Notes: a model not told the origin generated them from the sequence alone. A DNA stretch of 64,000 bases from Marinobacterium iners DSM 11526 (GCF_900107855.1 NZ_FNRJ01000001.1:248001-312000), one strand, 5' to 3'; shown: positions 17,169 through 26,671, counted from the first letter of the stretch. Translations and numbers: made by a program.

Positions 17169-18152
17169 TTACTGGATACCGGCTTTCGCCACACGTTTAT
17201 CGAGAACGGTCAACGCGGTTGCCAGTGCATCCGCACCCAGCATCTCCTCGGCGACCGGTGCCAAGGCCTCAGTAGCCTTGCCACGCCAGGTTTCAATCCA
17301 TTTGGCCATAAGAGCCTTGTTGTGCTCGGATTCGGCGGCAGCGGTTTTGATCACCGCATCCACCCAGCGTCCGGTATCCTTGTTCCACTGCTGCATGAAT
17401 TCCGTCAGCATGGCGATATCACGGCCACCGTTTTGAGTCAGTTTTTGATCAAACTGGTTATAGAACAGCTCATGCATCAAGGTATCGATCACCAGATCCT
17501 GAGCAAGAAAGAGCTCGAACCAGTCTTTCACCACCAGGGTTTCTTCACACAGCGCGCGCGTGCCCTGCCAGATGGGATCGTTCATCCACAGGCTCTTGGC
17601 CTCCTTAAGCACCTCACCGCTGTTACCGTCCAGCAGCAGCCCGATACGAGACAGATACTGGGCGATACCCAAACGATCCATGCCGTCATACAGCAGCGCC
17701 TGCGTAATCGCCGTGCCATAGCCATAGGCGGTTCCGTACATGTTGTTCAGGTTGGCGGTATGCTCAATATGGCGCAGAGGTATCAAGTACCGAATCACCT
17801 CAGAACGCACCGCGTCACCAAGCTGCTCCGCCAAGCCTCTCTTCTCGAAAAAGGCAAAATTGCTCTCGGCAATCTCTTGCATCCTGGCGCGCTGCTGCAC
17901 ATAGGTGCCGTAATAGAACTGACGCGGGTCTTTCAGGGAGTACCAGTCCTGCATCACCAGCTCTGTGCGCCGCGGGTCATTCAGTTCGCGCTCAGGGTCC
18001 CAATAGGGACGGTAGTGGAAGTTGGCTTCGGCTTGAACGTCGTACGTCGCTTCCTGATAGCGCGTGGCCGGTTTGTCACCAAAGCGCCGCTCGATGTGCG
18101 CAAACGTATTGCGTACTGGCTCCAGCGTTGATGTTTTAATCTCTAAACTCAT
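17169..18152 (-). CDS. dmpL: phenol hydroxylase P1 subunit (oxygenase beta)
   Basis: A 327-residue beta subunit of the dinuclear-iron hydroxylase, structurally similar to the alpha subunit but lacking the metal ligands. The start at 18152 (MSLEIKTS) has GGAG 9 bases upstream; a TTG two codons earlier is less likely. The length and internal sequence (NFHYRPYWDPERELND, LYDGMDRLGIAQYLSRIG) fit DmpL/PoxB. It is the first of the tightly spaced catalytic subunit genes. Confidence 0.94.
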   Translation of the reverse strand: MSLEIKTSTLEPVRNTFAHIERRFGDKPATRYQEATYDVQAEANFHYRPYWDPERELNDPRRTELVMQDWYSLKDPRQFYYGTYVQQRARMQEIAESNFAFFEKRGLAEQLGDAVRSEVIRYLIPLRHIEHTANLNNMYGTAYGYGTAITQALLYDGMDRLGIAQYLSRIGLLLDGNSGEVLKEAKSLWMNDPIWQGTRALCEETLVVKDWFELFLAQDLVIDTLMHELFYNQFDQKLTQNGGRDIAMLTEFMQQWNKDTGRWVDAVIKTAAAESEHNKALMAKWIETWRGKATEALAPVAEEMLGADALATALTVLDKRVAKAGIQ

Positions 18153-18207
18153 GTTCAATGTCTCCAGCTGCTGCTGTTGTTGTTATGCTGCTGTGTCTTC
18201 GGGCCCG

Positions 18208-18501
18208 CTATTCGGCGCCATGATCATGGTTACGGGCCATCAAGGTGCCGTCTCCGTAGCGCCACTTTTCCATTTCGGCGTCTACAGCATGCATTTGCTC
18301 TTCACTCATGTGCACTACGTCATTGACGGCACAGAAATGCTCGAAAGCCTTTTGAGGCATCACCAGCTCGACGAACAGGGAGGGATCGCCAATGGCAAAA
18401 TCAAACTCGACAAAGCGAGACTCGGGACCGCTTCTCACTCTGATGAACTTGGTCAGGCGCCTCAGGCCATCGCACCCGTGATCTTTCTTGACCAGATGCA
18501 T
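18208..18501 (-). CDS. dmpK: phenol hydroxylase P0 assembly subunit
   Basis: A 97-residue protein of the DmpK/PhP0 family, needed in vivo for assembly of the active iron-containing oxygenase. The sequence RFVEFDFAIGDPSLFVELVMPQ is characteristic. I prefer the start at 18501 because AAGGGG lies 8 bases upstream; the ATG at 18507 would leave only two bases. It lies 110 bases after dmpB, the gap holding a stem-loop, and 55 bases before dmpL. Confidence 0.9.
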   Translation of the reverse strand: MHLVKKDHGCDGLRRLTKFIRVRSGPESRFVEFDFAIGDPSLFVELVMPQKAFEHFCAVNDVVHMSEEQMHAVDAEMEKWRYGDGTLMARNHDHGAE

Positions 18502-18559
18502 ATTCATAACCCCTTGTTTTTAAAAACCACCCCCATACATCAGGCGCAAGGAGGTCCCA

Positions 18560-18582
18560 GAGACAGATCTCAGGTCTGTCTC
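18560..18582. repeat. stem-loop between dmpB and dmpK
   Basis: Perfect 8-base arms GAGACAGA (18560-18567) and TCTGTCTC (18575-18582) around a 7-base loop, in the gap between dmpB and dmpK. It has no U-run on the minus strand, so transcription may read through; it could be a partial terminator or a processing site separating the dioxygenase message from the hydroxylase message. Confidence 0.6.
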
Positions 18583-18611
18583 CCACACAGAAATGGCGAT
18601 TATTGGTCGGC

Positions 18612-19541
18612 TTAGCTAACGACCGTCAGGAACGTCTCATGCAGCTTGCGTTGAGGGTAATCCAGCCCCTGCGCGAAGTTGTCGAACGTCCAAGTCAGGG
18701 GTTCATAATCGGGATAGGGTTGATAACCGCCCATGAAGGTTTCAAAGCGGTTACCGGAAGGGTCCCAGGCGTAGATGGTACAGCCACGGGTGATGCCATG
18801 ACGGGTCGGGCCGATATCGACCGCCACGTCATTCATCGACATGATGTCACCGGCACGCAGCACCTTTTCCCAGCTTTCCATCAGGAATGAACAGTGATGC
18901 AACTTGCCGGGCTCTGGGTATTCGGCAAAGGCGATATCATGCACCTTGTGGGAACAGGACAACCAGATGGCGGCTTCACTTTCGCCATCCTCGCCGATGA
19001 CGCGCTCGACCAGAAAGAAGCCCAGCACGTCGGTAAAGATCTTTTTGACTTCAGCAATATTGGGGCCGTACAGCAGAGCATGATCCAGTCTTAAAGGAGC
19101 AATACCCTTTTCAGACTCGTCATACCAGGGGGCGGGGTTGACCATCGACATGCCGTTGCCACAGGCGGTTTTGGTGGCATACAGCTCCATTTCATGACCC
19201 GACGGCAACGTAAAGCGGACCCGCTCGCCGGTCTCCAGCAGATCACCCGCGGGCATGCGGCGGGTTTCGATCCCATAGGCCTGCAGATCCGCTTCCAGTT
19301 GATCCAATGTCGCTTCATCCAATACCTTGAAGCCGAAGAAGTCGATGCCTGCCTGATCTGCTTCACGGATTATATAACTGCTGTGATCCCGCTCATCCCA
19401 GCACTTGAAGTACACTCGGCCATGCTCATCGCGACCGGTTTCAACCAGCCCCATGACATCACGATAGAACTTGATACCCTCTTCAAGATCCAGTACTCGA
19501 ACCTGTGCGTGTCCGGGACGCAATACACCTGTCATCGCCAT
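18612..19541 (-). CDS. dmpB: catechol 2,3-dioxygenase
   Basis: A 309-residue extradiol dioxygenase of the two-domain vicinal-oxygen-chelate type, close in layout to XylE/DmpB (307 residues). It cleaves catechol to 2-hydroxymuconic semialdehyde using Fe(II). The metal ligands are visible as the His of LDHALLYG (near residue 155), the His of LHHCSF (near residue 215) and the Glu of NRFETFMGG (near residue 267). The start at 19541 has AGGAG 9 bases upstream. Unusually, it lies upstream of the hydroxylase genes as the first gene of the operon, not between dmpQ and dmpC. Confidence 0.95.
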   Translation of the reverse strand: MAMTGVLRPGHAQVRVLDLEEGIKFYRDVMGLVETGRDEHGRVYFKCWDERDHSSYIIREADQAGIDFFGFKVLDEATLDQLEADLQAYGIETRRMPAGDLLETGERVRFTLPSGHEMELYATKTACGNGMSMVNPAPWYDESEKGIAPLRLDHALLYGPNIAEVKKIFTDVLGFFLVERVIGEDGESEAAIWLSCSHKVHDIAFAEYPEPGKLHHCSFLMESWEKVLRAGDIMSMNDVAVDIGPTRHGITRGCTIYAWDPSGNRFETFMGGYQPYPDYEPLTWTFDNFAQGLDYPQRKLHETFLTVVS

Positions 19542-19767
19542 ATTCTGTAACTCCTGCTTTGTTTTTATAAGTGTCTAATACGTCGAAAAATGGCTGCTTC
19601 GACTTAGCTTGCCTTGTTACAAAGCAGGTTTGATGCCAAAACCCGTAACATCATGTTTATAAACAAAAAAACAAAATTTACACCAGCCCATAACCGATAT
19701 ATAGATTACAAAAATGTCAAGCAACCCATCCAGGGTTACAAAATTGTGAGTATGAGAGGGCGACTAG
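19542..19767. other. AT-rich promoter region upstream of dmpB
   Basis: 226 bases between the start of dmpB and the end of the first siderophore ABC gene. It must hold the phenol operon promoter. I see no -24/-12 sigma54 element (GG-N10-GC) and no ATAC-N7-GTAT palindrome, although GTATTAGA resembling the second operator box occurs on the minus strand at 19581-19574. A TTGACA (minus strand, 19720-19715) lacks a good -10 partner. No gene is visible. Confidence 0.4.
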
Positions 19768-21531
19768 CTAGAGCGCCGTTTCAGATGGTGCACAAAAACC
19801 AATCTGCCAGTCTTCAGCCCGTTGTTGTTGCTGCCAGAGATGGGCGTACAGGCCATTAAGGTCCATCAGCGTGTCGTGGGAGCCTGCCTCCACCAGGCTT
19901 CCATGATCAAGAACGAGTATTTTGTCTGCGTCCTGGACTGTTCTCAGTCGATGGGCAATGATGACGACCGTGCGACCACGGGCGAGGTTACTGATGGCCC
20001 GCTGGATCTCGCTTTCAGCGGATGGATCGACACTGGCGGTAGCCTCATCGAGCAGCAGGATGGGCGCATTTCTCAGCAAGGCACGGGCAATGGACAGGCG
20101 CTGGCGCTCACCACCGGATAGCGAACCGCCATTCTCGTCAAGCACGGTGTCATAGCCATTGGGTAACGCCCGGATAAAGTCGTCCGCGTAGGCCTGTTTG
20201 GCGGCGGCAACGACCTCTTCATACGAGGCATCCGGCCTGCCCAGGCGCAGATTGTCCATAACCGTCCCGGAGAACAGCACCACGTCCTGGAACACCATGG
20301 CCACCTGCTGATAGAGCGTATCCCGGCTCATATCACGGACATCAACGCCACCAATGCGAACACTACCCGTGTTGACGTCCCACAGGCGGGCAATCAGATG
20401 GACGAACGTTGTCTTACCGGCGCCACTCGGCCCGACCACTGCCGTCAGCGCATTGGCCGGAACCACACAACTCAGGTGGTTCAGGACCGGCTGTTTGTCA
20501 TAACCGAAGCTGACCTGATCAAACTCGATGGTCTGGTCAACAGGGACGGAAGGTGACGATGGCTCCGGCATCACCGGCTGTTGCAGCAGTTCCTCAAGGC
20601 GCGCCATGGCCCGGCTGGCAAACCGCAGCAGCAGAGTGGACAACCCGACTTCGAAGAGTTGCCGGTAAACAGGCAGGGCAAGCACCAGAAACGTCACCAG
20701 GTCGGCGGTTCCGATGGAATCGTTGCCCAGCCAGCCGGCACCGGCCACGACGATCAGGAGATAGCCCAGTTCCAGCACGAAACCGAACGCGGCCAGCCAG
20801 GGAGCCGGCCTGGATTCGGCCTCCATTTGCGCACGGTGATGCTCATCCAGGGTTGACTCAAGCCGGCTCCATGCCCAACCGAACCGACCAAAGCCCCGAA
20901 TCGCGGCAATGCCCTGAATATATTCCTGGACAGCCGCCTGGGCGTGGGAGCCGGCCGCCAGCAAACGCGGTCCGGTGCGGGTCAGCCTCTTCTGCGTCAG
21001 GTACAAGGTCACCAACGCAAAGGGGATGGTGATGAGGGTAACCAGCGCCAGTTGGGCGTCAATGGTAAACAGAAAGAGCAATAGGAAGACCGGCACCAGC
21101 AGGCCGGACACAAACACACCGAGAAAATGCGACCAGATGTGCTCGACCAGCTCTAGGTCAGAGGTCAACCGGGCACCCAGGTCACCCCCCCGTTGCTGGC
21201 CAAACCAGCCAAGCGGAACACGCCCGAGGTGATCCGCAACCCGCAACCGGGCTTCGGCCATCATGGCATAGGCGCCGCTGAACACCAGTGGCATGCCTCG
21301 AATCCCCGCCAGTATGCGAAGCACCACCGAGAGCAACATCAACGCGGCAAAAAGCAGTATCTCCGCGCCCGTAAGTGCCCCCTCGAAAAGCCCGGTCAGG
21401 AGGTAATAGACAAACACGTACGGCAGGGCCGTGAACAGTGCCTCTGCCATGATCCAGACAAGGCCTCTGGCAAGTCTTGGGTCGCGTTGCCCGGAAAGCC
21501 GGAATCCCGCCTGCATTAATTCGCGGATCAT
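19768..21531 (-). CDS. siderophore ABC transporter, fused permease-ATPase (YbtQ/IrtB-like), cassette 1
   Basis: A 587-residue half-transporter. An exporter-type six-helix membrane domain (about residues 15-310) is followed by an ATPase domain with Walker A GPSGAGKTT near residue 378, signature LSGGERQRLSIARAL and Walker B ILLLDEATAS. Although built like an exporter, proteins paired this way beside a TonB receptor and a YbtX-type MFS (YbtPQ, IrtAB) import ferric siderophores or release iron from them. The start at 21531 overlaps the upstream ABC stop by four bases (ATGA). It pairs with the adjacent half-transporter as a heterodimer (inferred). Confidence 0.85.
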   Translation of the reverse strand: MIRELMQAGFRLSGQRDPRLARGLVWIMAEALFTALPYVFVYYLLTGLFEGALTGAEILLFAALMLLSVVLRILAGIRGMPLVFSGAYAMMAEARLRVADHLGRVPLGWFGQQRGGDLGARLTSDLELVEHIWSHFLGVFVSGLLVPVFLLLFLFTIDAQLALVTLITIPFALVTLYLTQKRLTRTGPRLLAAGSHAQAAVQEYIQGIAAIRGFGRFGWAWSRLESTLDEHHRAQMEAESRPAPWLAAFGFVLELGYLLIVVAGAGWLGNDSIGTADLVTFLVLALPVYRQLFEVGLSTLLLRFASRAMARLEELLQQPVMPEPSSPSVPVDQTIEFDQVSFGYDKQPVLNHLSCVVPANALTAVVGPSGAGKTTFVHLIARLWDVNTGSVRIGGVDVRDMSRDTLYQQVAMVFQDVVLFSGTVMDNLRLGRPDASYEEVVAAAKQAYADDFIRALPNGYDTVLDENGGSLSGGERQRLSIARALLRNAPILLLDEATASVDPSAESEIQRAISNLARGRTVVIIAHRLRTVQDADKILVLDHGSLVEAGSHDTLMDLNGLYAHLWQQQQRAEDWQIGFCAPSETAL

Positions 21532-23294
21532 ATCTCTACTCCTGTCGTCGATCCCAGAGTCCAGTTTCGGGCCCGCTGGTCTGCACCCCACAGCCGGCGG
21601 TAGACCTCACAGCTCCCCAGCAGTTGCTCATGTCGGCCACAACCGACCACCCGCCCTTCATCCATCACCACTATCCGGTCGGCGTGCTTTATCGTGCCCA
21701 GCCGGTGCGCAATCATCAGCACGGTGCGATTCCGACACAGGCGGTTGAGGGCCTGCTGGATATAAGCCTCGTTCTCCGCATCAATACTGGCGGTGGCCTC
21801 ATCCAGTAACAGGATCGGGGCGTCCTTGAGTAAGGCCCTGGCGATGGAGATCCGCTGGCGCTCGCCTCCCGACAGGTGGGAGCCCAGCTCGCCAATGTCG
21901 GTGTCATAACCATCGGGTAAGCCGGCAATAAATTCATGCGCGCGGGCCGCACGGGCCGCCTGTTCAATGTCGCTATCAGAAGTCGAGGGTCTGGCCATCC
22001 GCAGGTTGTCGCGAACGGTGCCGTGAAACAGGAATACGTCCTGCAGCACCACACTGAAGCGCTGTAGCAACTCGTCCAGCGGCCAATCCTTGATCTCCCG
22101 GCCACCCACGAGGATGTCGCCCTGCTGGTATTCGTAAAGCCGGGCAATGACTCTCAGCAAGGTACTCTTGCCCGCGCCACTGGCCCCCACGATTGCCGTC
22201 ATTTGCCCGGTTTTGGCGGTAAAGCTGACGTTATCCAGCACCCAGTTGTCGTGATACCGCTGGCTGACATTGCGAAACTCAATCTCCAGGTCTGTTTCAG
22301 GTAAGTCGTCTGCGTGGGCCTGCTGCAAAGCAGGTGCCTCAAGGATTTCCCCGATTCGCTTCAGAGCCTCCTGGCGTTGCGCCTGCTCTCCGATCGCAAA
22401 GGTCAGGCGTAACAGGGGGGAAAGAACCGTGGGCGCCACCAGAAGAAACAGCACCAGTGTGGACACTTCCAGATCATGGCTCAGTACACGCCAGGCGCCC
22501 AAAGGCGCGACAACGGCCAGTCCCGCCCCCAGCAGCGCAACAAACACCACCCAGGCGCGGGAAGACTGGCGAGCGAAATCCGAGACCCAGTCAACGGCTC
22601 CCCGGATCGCCTGGGCCAGCTCACCAAAGGAGCGGGCACTGAGGCCGAAGGTCTTGATCAGGTGGATACCCCGGATATACTCACTGACCTGACCGGCGAT
22701 GCGCTGCTGGAGCTCATTCCACTGGCGCATGCGTTCACCGCTGTTACGCATGAACCACCACTGTCCCAGCAGTGCCAGGGGCAAGGGTGCAACAGCCGCC
22801 AGCCCCAAGGGCCAGTCGACCACCATCAGAAGAGCAGCCGCCAGCACCGGTACCGTGGCCGAGGCGGCAATGTCCGGCAGCATGTGTGCGAAAAAGCCTT
22901 CCATGCTATTGGCATCATCGTTAATCACCCGGCGCAGGGCGCCACTTCCGCGGCCACTGAAAAAGGACAGAGGCACCTCACCAAGCCGGCGGGCCATGGC
23001 CATTTTCAGGCGGTGCTGGATGCGAAAGGCCCCCTTGTGGGCCTGCACATGGGAAACCGCCATCAGCGCCCACCGCAGCAGCAACACCAGAGCGATCAGT
23101 CCTGTCTGCTGCCAGATGACCGTCATTGACGGAGACGCGCCCTCCAGCTCAACCACCATGCGGTAGATCAGCCACAGGGGCAGAATGCTCAGGCCCGCCG
23201 ACAACATGGCGCAGATAATCGACATAGAGACAGGACCAGGCGCCAGCCGCAACAGCCGGGACATGGTTAAAGGCATTGCAGGATCTTGACTCAT
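21528..23294 (-). CDS. siderophore ABC transporter, fused permease-ATPase (YbtP/IrtA-like), cassette 1
   Basis: A 588-residue half-transporter with a six-helix membrane domain and an ATPase domain: Walker A GASGAGKSTLL near residue 375, signature LSGGERQRISIARAL and Walker B ILLLDEATAS. The start at 23294 (MSQDPAMPLTMSRLL) shares one base with the MFS stop (TAATG). The frame stays open far upstream inside the MFS gene, but that part has no homology-like content. Its own stop overlaps the next ABC gene. Role as for its partner: inner-membrane step of ferric-siderophore uptake. Confidence 0.85.
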   Translation of the reverse strand: MSQDPAMPLTMSRLLRLAPGPVSMSIICAMLSAGLSILPLWLIYRMVVELEGASPSMTVIWQQTGLIALVLLLRWALMAVSHVQAHKGAFRIQHRLKMAMARRLGEVPLSFFSGRGSGALRRVINDDANSMEGFFAHMLPDIAASATVPVLAAALLMVVDWPLGLAAVAPLPLALLGQWWFMRNSGERMRQWNELQQRIAGQVSEYIRGIHLIKTFGLSARSFGELAQAIRGAVDWVSDFARQSSRAWVVFVALLGAGLAVVAPLGAWRVLSHDLEVSTLVLFLLVAPTVLSPLLRLTFAIGEQAQRQEALKRIGEILEAPALQQAHADDLPETDLEIEFRNVSQRYHDNWVLDNVSFTAKTGQMTAIVGASGAGKSTLLRVIARLYEYQQGDILVGGREIKDWPLDELLQRFSVVLQDVFLFHGTVRDNLRMARPSTSDSDIEQAARAARAHEFIAGLPDGYDTDIGELGSHLSGGERQRISIARALLKDAPILLLDEATASIDAENEAYIQQALNRLCRNRTVLMIAHRLGTIKHADRIVVMDEGRVVGCGRHEQLLGSCEVYRRLWGADQRARNWTLGSTTGVEI

Positions 23295-24559
23295 TATGCG
23301 GGCTCCAGGCCGGTTTGATCGGGATTTACCGGCGTTCTGTTCATCACATTCATTGAAACCAACACTAGGGTGGCCAGCAGTGACAGAGAGGTGGAGACCC
23401 CAAAACAGACGGGGTAACCAAAGTGCTGTGCCAGAGCGCCGCCCAGGACACCACCAATCATTGCGATCAGGGCATCGGAGCATTGGAAAAGGGTGAAGTC
23501 GACGCCGGATTGGCTTGGGCTGGTCAGTTGCATTAACGCGGAATAGATCACCACGAAGCCGGCAGCCATGCTGGAAAAGATGCCGCTAGACAGCGCAACC
23601 AGCACACTGGTCGAGGCTTCAAACACCAGTGCGACAATAACCCCACCCAGTGCTGTGGCCTGCAGCGCCAACACCACCGTGACGGCCCACCAGCCGGGCA
23701 GAAGGCGGGCCAGGATACCGCCAACCAGGGTGCCCAGCAGTCCGGCCAGAGCACTGAAACCGCCAAACAGCCAGCCAAGCTCCGACAACTCGATACCGTG
23801 GTCCAGAAGCATCGGGCCAAGCATGCCAAAGGCCATGCGTATGCCAGCGCCCAGCAATAGAACCAGAAGCAGGCCCTGCTGGATTTCCCTGCGCGACAGC
23901 GCCATCAGCAGTGATGGCCGCGTGCGGTGGCCTGCCACCCAAGCCTTCGGGCGCCGGGTCATCAGCAAAGGCACGCTGATCAACACCACCAGCGCGGACA
24001 CGATCAGCAATGCCCAGGGCCACCCGGTGATACCGGCAACCAGCAGGAATCCCCCGCCCCCCAGCAAAACGCCGACATAACTCCCACCCACCTGCATCAG
24101 GTTGCCCCGCTCGAAACGGGCCTCTCCACGCAGGGTATCGATAAGCAGGCCGTCAGTGACGATATCCACGGAAGCCGACACCAGCGCAGCCAACAGCAGC
24201 AAAATTCCGACCATCACGGGCAGAGTGATACCACTCAGCGACAGCACGGCAGGGAGCAGAAGGACCAGGGCCAGCAGACACTGGCCGCCTACAATCATCC
24301 GCACAGACCGGTCGTTACCGGGATATGGATGCCGGGCCCGTTCCACAGCGGGTGACCACAAGAACTTCAGTACCCAGGGCAGATAGAAGAGGTAACTGAG
24401 CCCCACCATTTGCAGCGATAACCCGGCATCCCGAAGCAGTGCCGGCATGGACTGGGTCGCCAGCGTGGTGACCAGCGTCTGGGAGACGTAAATCGCCCCA
24501 CAGGCCAGCAGGAACGCCATTGGCGCCGAGCCGGCTATCCTCCTGGCCTCAGTAGACAT
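23294..24559 (-). CDS. MFS siderophore permease (RhtX/FptX/YbtX-like), cassette 1
   Basis: A 421-residue 12-helix major facilitator of the AmpG/RhtX type, with the characteristic YLFYLPWVLKFLWSPAVER after the second helix. Relatives RhtX and FptX carry intact siderophores (rhizobactin 1021, pyochelin) across the inner membrane. The start at 24559 (MSTEARR) overlaps the TonB-receptor stop by 11 bases, indicating translational coupling. Second gene of cassette 1. Confidence 0.85.
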   Translation of the reverse strand: MSTEARRIAGSAPMAFLLACGAIYVSQTLVTTLATQSMPALLRDAGLSLQMVGLSYLFYLPWVLKFLWSPAVERARHPYPGNDRSVRMIVGGQCLLALVLLLPAVLSLSGITLPVMVGILLLLAALVSASVDIVTDGLLIDTLRGEARFERGNLMQVGGSYVGVLLGGGGFLLVAGITGWPWALLIVSALVVLISVPLLMTRRPKAWVAGHRTRPSLLMALSRREIQQGLLLVLLLGAGIRMAFGMLGPMLLDHGIELSELGWLFGGFSALAGLLGTLVGGILARLLPGWWAVTVVLALQATALGGVIVALVFEASTSVLVALSSGIFSSMAAGFVVIYSALMQLTSPSQSGVDFTLFQCSDALIAMIGGVLGGALAQHFGYPVCFGVSTSLSLLATLVLVSMNVMNRTPVNPDQTGLEPA

Positions 24560-26645
24560 AGTCGACTGAAACCCCCAGAGTTCTGCCGTCTGCAACCTGG
24601 GCATAACGGGTACCACCGAATACAAAGCCGTAACCGCGGTAGGTTTCATCCGTCAGGTTCTGGCCGTAAACGGACAGGATGAGGCCCGGTAGAGGCTGCC
24701 AGTCAACACTGGCATCCAGCAGGGTGTACCCGGGCTGCTCCAGGGTATTGGCACTGTCGAAGTACTGCCGACCAGTCCGAGCCACTGTCACACGTGGCTC
24801 CAGGCGCTGCCCTGAGGGCCGGAAGTGACCGGTCACTGATATACTGCCCTTATACTCCGGCACCAACGGCACCTTGTTTCCGGAGCAGTCACTGCAACTG
24901 GCCGGGCTGTCGTAGTCGTCGTACTCCGCCCTGGTATAATGACCGGCGGCAGAGAGGGACAAATGGGGCAGCGCCCACCAGTCCAGAGACACTTCCAGGC
25001 CGGTGGCATGCATATCGCCCACGTTCGTGAGCGTCTGAGTCCCCATATCGCTGTCGCCGTACATCTGAACGTCCCGGGTATTAATCCGGTAAAGGGCGGT
25101 TGCAAAGTTCAGCCGGGGCGCCTGGTAACGAAGCCCGAGTTCGTAGCTGATCGAGGTCTCACGATCAAACCCTTCGGCATCGGCGACACTGGATGGCGCC
25201 AGGTTATAGCCGGCGGGTTTGTAGCCCTGGGAAACATTCACATAGGTCCGCCAACGATCACTGAGCCAGTAGCCTGCAGCCACACGCCCGAGCCAGGTAT
25301 TATCCGTGACCTCCGCACTTCCACTCAGACCACTGCCTGCCACCGTGCCATCGAAGCGAGTTTTGGCATGATCCCGGGAAAAACGACCGCCCACAGACAC
25401 ATCCGCGCGGTCCGTCAGATACCAGGTCAGGTCGGCGTAGGCCGCCAAGGACTTGCGTTCATTGTCAGAGCGGGTGTCGATATAGGGAGAGTATACCGGT
25501 GCTACCATATCGAACAGATAACGCCGGCTCTGGTCCGTTTCCTGATGAAAGATCCCCATGATCATGTCCCAGGGCTGGCTGCCGTCATTCAGGCTCACCA
25601 TCCTGATCTCCGCCGTACGCTGGTCCCACTGCTCCGGTTGGGAGGAGTAGTAGTTGGCAATGGCCCAGTGTCGGCGGACGTCCAGGTCCTGGTCACTGAA
25701 CATCGCGGAGATCTGCCAGCCGCCTATCTCATATTGGCCGTTGACCGCAAACTGATTGCCGCAACGCTCCTGGTCAAATTTCCGGTATTGGTTCGGTAGG
25801 TCGGGTGAAATCGCGGCCTGGCGATCATCGATCTCATCATAGAGAGTATAGACATCCTGGGTTGTCTCAGTGCAGTCCCTTGCTGCGGTCACATTCACTT
25901 CGTAATCGGCGTCATCCGGAGCCAACCGGAGTCGCAGCCGGCCGGCATCCGTCTGCATACCGCCAAGATCGTCCGAAACGAGTGAGCTATCCAGGTCACC
26001 GTTTTGTTCCTGACTCAGAACAGTCAGGGAGCCATACAGCAGGCCAGGCTTGATAGCGCCGGAAGCCTGTCCCATCAATTCATAACCATCACGACTTGAG
26101 ACACCGGCTCTGGCATGCAGGTAGGGTTCATTTCCAGGCTCCCGGGTCACAATATTGAGGATGCCACCCGAGGCACTGCGGCCATACAGCGTTCCCTGCG
26201 GCCCCTTGAGCAGTTCCACCTGACTGACATCTCCCAGGGCTTGTAATGAGGCCACGGGCAACTGCGGCACACCATCTACATACACCGTCAGCGCCGGATT
26301 ATAAAAATCCTGCGCTGACGTCACCCCACGCATGGTCATGATCGGAAACAACGAGGAACCACTGTAGGACATGTGTAGTGACGGGAACGCCCAATCCAGT
26401 TCCTGGACGTTATTGATATGCCCTGCCTTTAACTTTTCACTGTCGGCGACCTCTACTGCCTTATTCATAGCCGCTGCCGACTCGCCTTTCTTGCTCGCCT
26501 GAATCACCAGTACCTCAAGTTCCTGGATGCCTTCAAGCTTCTGCTTCTCGTCTTGCCCCAGAACGGCGGTCGGAGAGAATGTAAGCGCCAGTGCAGCCAC
26601 CAAGGGCATTCGAGCGCCGATGTATCGTCGTGGAACGTGCTTCAT
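24549..26645 (-). CDS. TonB-dependent siderophore receptor, cassette 1
   Basis: A 698-residue outer-membrane receptor. It has a signal peptide (cleavage after VLG-Q near residue 31), a plug domain with the SQVELLKGPQGTLYGRSASGGILNI region near residues 130-155, and a 22-strand barrel ending in VDYVY. The TonB box is likely near LEVLVIQA. The start at 26645 has AGGTG upstream; the earlier in-frame ATG at 26687 lies in the Fur site. The ligand cannot be told. It is the first gene of the cassette and divergent from the AraC regulator at 26753; a Fur-box-like element lies 27 bases upstream. Confidence 0.9.
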   Translation of the reverse strand: MKHVPRRYIGARMPLVAALALTFSPTAVLGQDEKQKLEGIQELEVLVIQASKKGESAAAMNKAVEVADSEKLKAGHINNVQELDWAFPSLHMSYSGSSLFPIMTMRGVTSAQDFYNPALTVYVDGVPQLPVASLQALGDVSQVELLKGPQGTLYGRSASGGILNIVTREPGNEPYLHARAGVSSRDGYELMGQASGAIKPGLLYGSLTVLSQEQNGDLDSSLVSDDLGGMQTDAGRLRLRLAPDDADYEVNVTAARDCTETTQDVYTLYDEIDDRQAAISPDLPNQYRKFDQERCGNQFAVNGQYEIGGWQISAMFSDQDLDVRRHWAIANYYSSQPEQWDQRTAEIRMVSLNDGSQPWDMIMGIFHQETDQSRRYLFDMVAPVYSPYIDTRSDNERKSLAAYADLTWYLTDRADVSVGGRFSRDHAKTRFDGTVAGSGLSGSAEVTDNTWLGRVAAGYWLSDRWRTYVNVSQGYKPAGYNLAPSSVADAEGFDRETSISYELGLRYQAPRLNFATALYRINTRDVQMYGDSDMGTQTLTNVGDMHATGLEVSLDWWALPHLSLSAAGHYTRAEYDDYDSPASCSDCSGNKVPLVPEYKGSISVTGHFRPSGQRLEPRVTVARTGRQYFDSANTLEQPGYTLLDASVDWQPLPGLILSVYGQNLTDETYRGYGFVFGGTRYAQVADGRTLGVSVDYVY

Positions 26646-26671
26646 GATCACACCTGCATTACAATCGGAAT

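Noticed and set aside
17097-18131. 344-codon plus-strand open frame
   Set aside because: Antisense to dmpL; shadow of the real gene.
19574-19581. Possible LysR operator upstream of dmpB
   Set aside because: Only the GTATTAGA part of the second box is present; the ATAC-N7-GTAT palindrome is missing at the required distance, so it is not called.
19542-19767. sigma54 promoter upstream of dmpB
   Set aside because: A TGG followed by TGC can be found on the minus strand near 19725-19735, but the spacing between GG and GC is 7 instead of 10 bases.
21531-23483. Longer N-terminus for the first cassette 1 ABC protein (from 23483)
   Set aside because: The extra 63 codons lie inside the MFS gene, have no transporter features, and the ATG at 23294 is coupled to the MFS stop.
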